This document shows, in pieces, positions 63,365 through 64,000 of a stretch of DNA of 64,000 nt. The stretch comes from Streptomyces caatingaensis. GTDB taxonomy: Bacteria > Actinomycetota > Actinomycetes > Streptomycetales > Streptomycetaceae. The first letter of the stretch is position 1; each line of letters starts with the position of its first letter. The notes under the pieces were generated by a model, which was not told the DNA's origin, did no database searches, and saw only the letters and a list, made by a program, of their open reading frames with translations. The translations under genes were made by a program, and so were the position numbers. Where the stretch lies: contig NZ_LFXA01000002.1 in NCBI RefSeq assembly GCF_001187435.1, forward strand, positions 1,054,001 to 1,118,000. Reading direction: 5' to 3'.

Positions 63365-64000
63365 CTAGGGTGCGGCGGGTCCGCCGCCGGCTCCCGGGCC
63401 GACCGCGGCGAGGAGCAGTCCGTACACGTGGTCCGCCTCGGGCGTCAGCTCCGCCTCGATCTCGTCGTTCGTGCGGCCGGCCAGGGTGAGTTCCTGGATG
63501 CGGCGGAAGAGCAGCCGGTCGGCGGCGGCGATCAGGGCCGCGGTGGCGCGCGGTGCGATGGACGGGACGGTGCCGGGGGAGGCCGCGGCGAGCGCCTCGG
63601 CGAGGGCCTCCTCGCGCCGGTCGTGCAGCTCGCGCAGCCGGGCGGTGAGGGTGGGGCTGTCGGCGACCATGCGGGCGAACTCGGGCCCGGTGAAGCCGGC
63701 GACCGGGCTGTGCCCCACGAGCGTGGCGCGGAACGCCCGCCCCAGCGCGGGCAGCGGCGGCTCGCCGGGCGCGAGCCCGGCCACCACGCGCGCGAGGCTC
63801 TGGGTGAACGCCTCGTGGTGGTCCAGCGCCAGGTCCTCCTTGCGCGGGAAGTAGTTGGTGACCGTCTTCTTGGCGACCCGGGCCGCGGCCGCGATCTCGG
63901 CGATGGTCGTCGCCTCGAAGCCCTGCTCGATGAAGAGCCGGGTGGCGTGGTCGGAGATCAGCCGCCTGGTCTCCTGCTTCTTGGACTCGCGGAGTCCCCT
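63365..64000 (-). CDS. TetR-family regulator (N-terminus cut by window edge)
   Basis: 211 codons are visible. From the right edge the frame reads RGLRESKKQETRRLISDHAT followed by RLFIEQGFEATTIAEIAAAA and RVAKKTVTNYFPRKEDLALD, a full TetR helix-turn-helix; only a few N-terminal residues are missing. The C-terminal ligand domain ends AAVGPGAGGGPAAP. It would be about 215 residues when complete. Targets are not visible. Confidence 0.9.
   Translation of the reverse strand, partial: RGLRESKKQETRRLISDHATRLFIEQGFEATTIAEIAAAARVAKKTVTNYFPRKEDLALDHHEAFTQSLARVVAGLAPGEPPLPALGRAFRATLVGHSPVAGFTGPEFARMVADSPTLTARLRELHDRREEALAEALAAASPGTVPSIAPRATAALIAAADRLLFRRIQELTLAGRTNDEIEAELTPEADHVYGLLLAAVGPGAGGGPAAP

Overview
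The window is very GC-rich (third codon positions almost always G or C), with GTG starts, four-base ATGA/GTGA gene overlaps, Tat-type lipoprotein signals and a high density of TetR/LysR/ROK regulators. This is a Streptomyces-type actinobacterial chromosome, probably an accessory-rich part of it. I see no tRNA, rRNA, CRISPR array, insertion sequence or replication origin.

Layout. 1-5.4 kb: the first codons of a CBS-domain protein, then an HSP90-family chaperone translationally coupled to a large TPR protein. 5.5-11.8 kb: an ArsC-like protein, a PhzS-like flavin monooxygenase divergent from a LysR regulator, an HSL-type hydrolase, an orphan histidine kinase coupled to a Tat lipoprotein, and a UBP-type zinc finger protein. 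11.9-16.4 kb: an Lrp/AsnC regulator divergent from asparaginase, aspartase and malic enzyme, which read as a route from asparagine to C4 acids and pyruvate. 16.4-24.5 kb: small conserved proteins, a DMFase-like Tat protein, a KAS III enzyme with a divergent TetR, and a saccharopine-dehydrogenase-like reductase with a coupled TetR and a palindrome inside its promoter.

24.5-30.8 kb is a drug-response island: an ABC-F ATPase with a structured leader and a possible three-codon upstream ORF, an isoprenyl diphosphate synthase, an erythromycin-esterase-family gene with a 17-codon leader peptide carrying a K-P-R motif and a hairpin able to hide the ribosome binding site, and a type B carboxylesterase. 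30.9-37.9 kb: a DUF4328 membrane protein, a membrane-anchored NACHT NTPase, an M64 peptidase coupled to a GNAT whose stop codon is displaced beside a 12-bp minisatellite, and small proteins. 38-43.6 kb: a ROK regulator, GH4 glycosidase, BadF-type sugar kinase and MFS transporter, all on the minus strand, form a glycoside-use operon. 43.8-52.3 kb: an SH3-like secreted protein, a methyltransferase, a D-Ala-D-Ala-ligase-like enzyme, an AMP-forming acyl-CoA ligase, a P450, and a TetR with a divergent TetX-like monooxygenase.

52.3-57.8 kb: a two-component system flanked by two related GerMN-like lipoproteins, then an acyltransferase-3 coupled to an SGNH hydrolase. 58.1-60.8 kb is a compact lasso peptide cluster (precursor, cyclase, RRE, protease; no transporter). 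It is followed by two proteins sharing an N-terminal domain, a small secreted protein with a hydrophobin-like cysteine pattern, a LURP-one protein and a truncated TetR at the right edge.

The most notable items are the lasso peptide with predicted core GFGYFACEGEYGYFGY, the leader-peptide/attenuator arrangements before the two resistance genes, and the hydrophobin-like protein.
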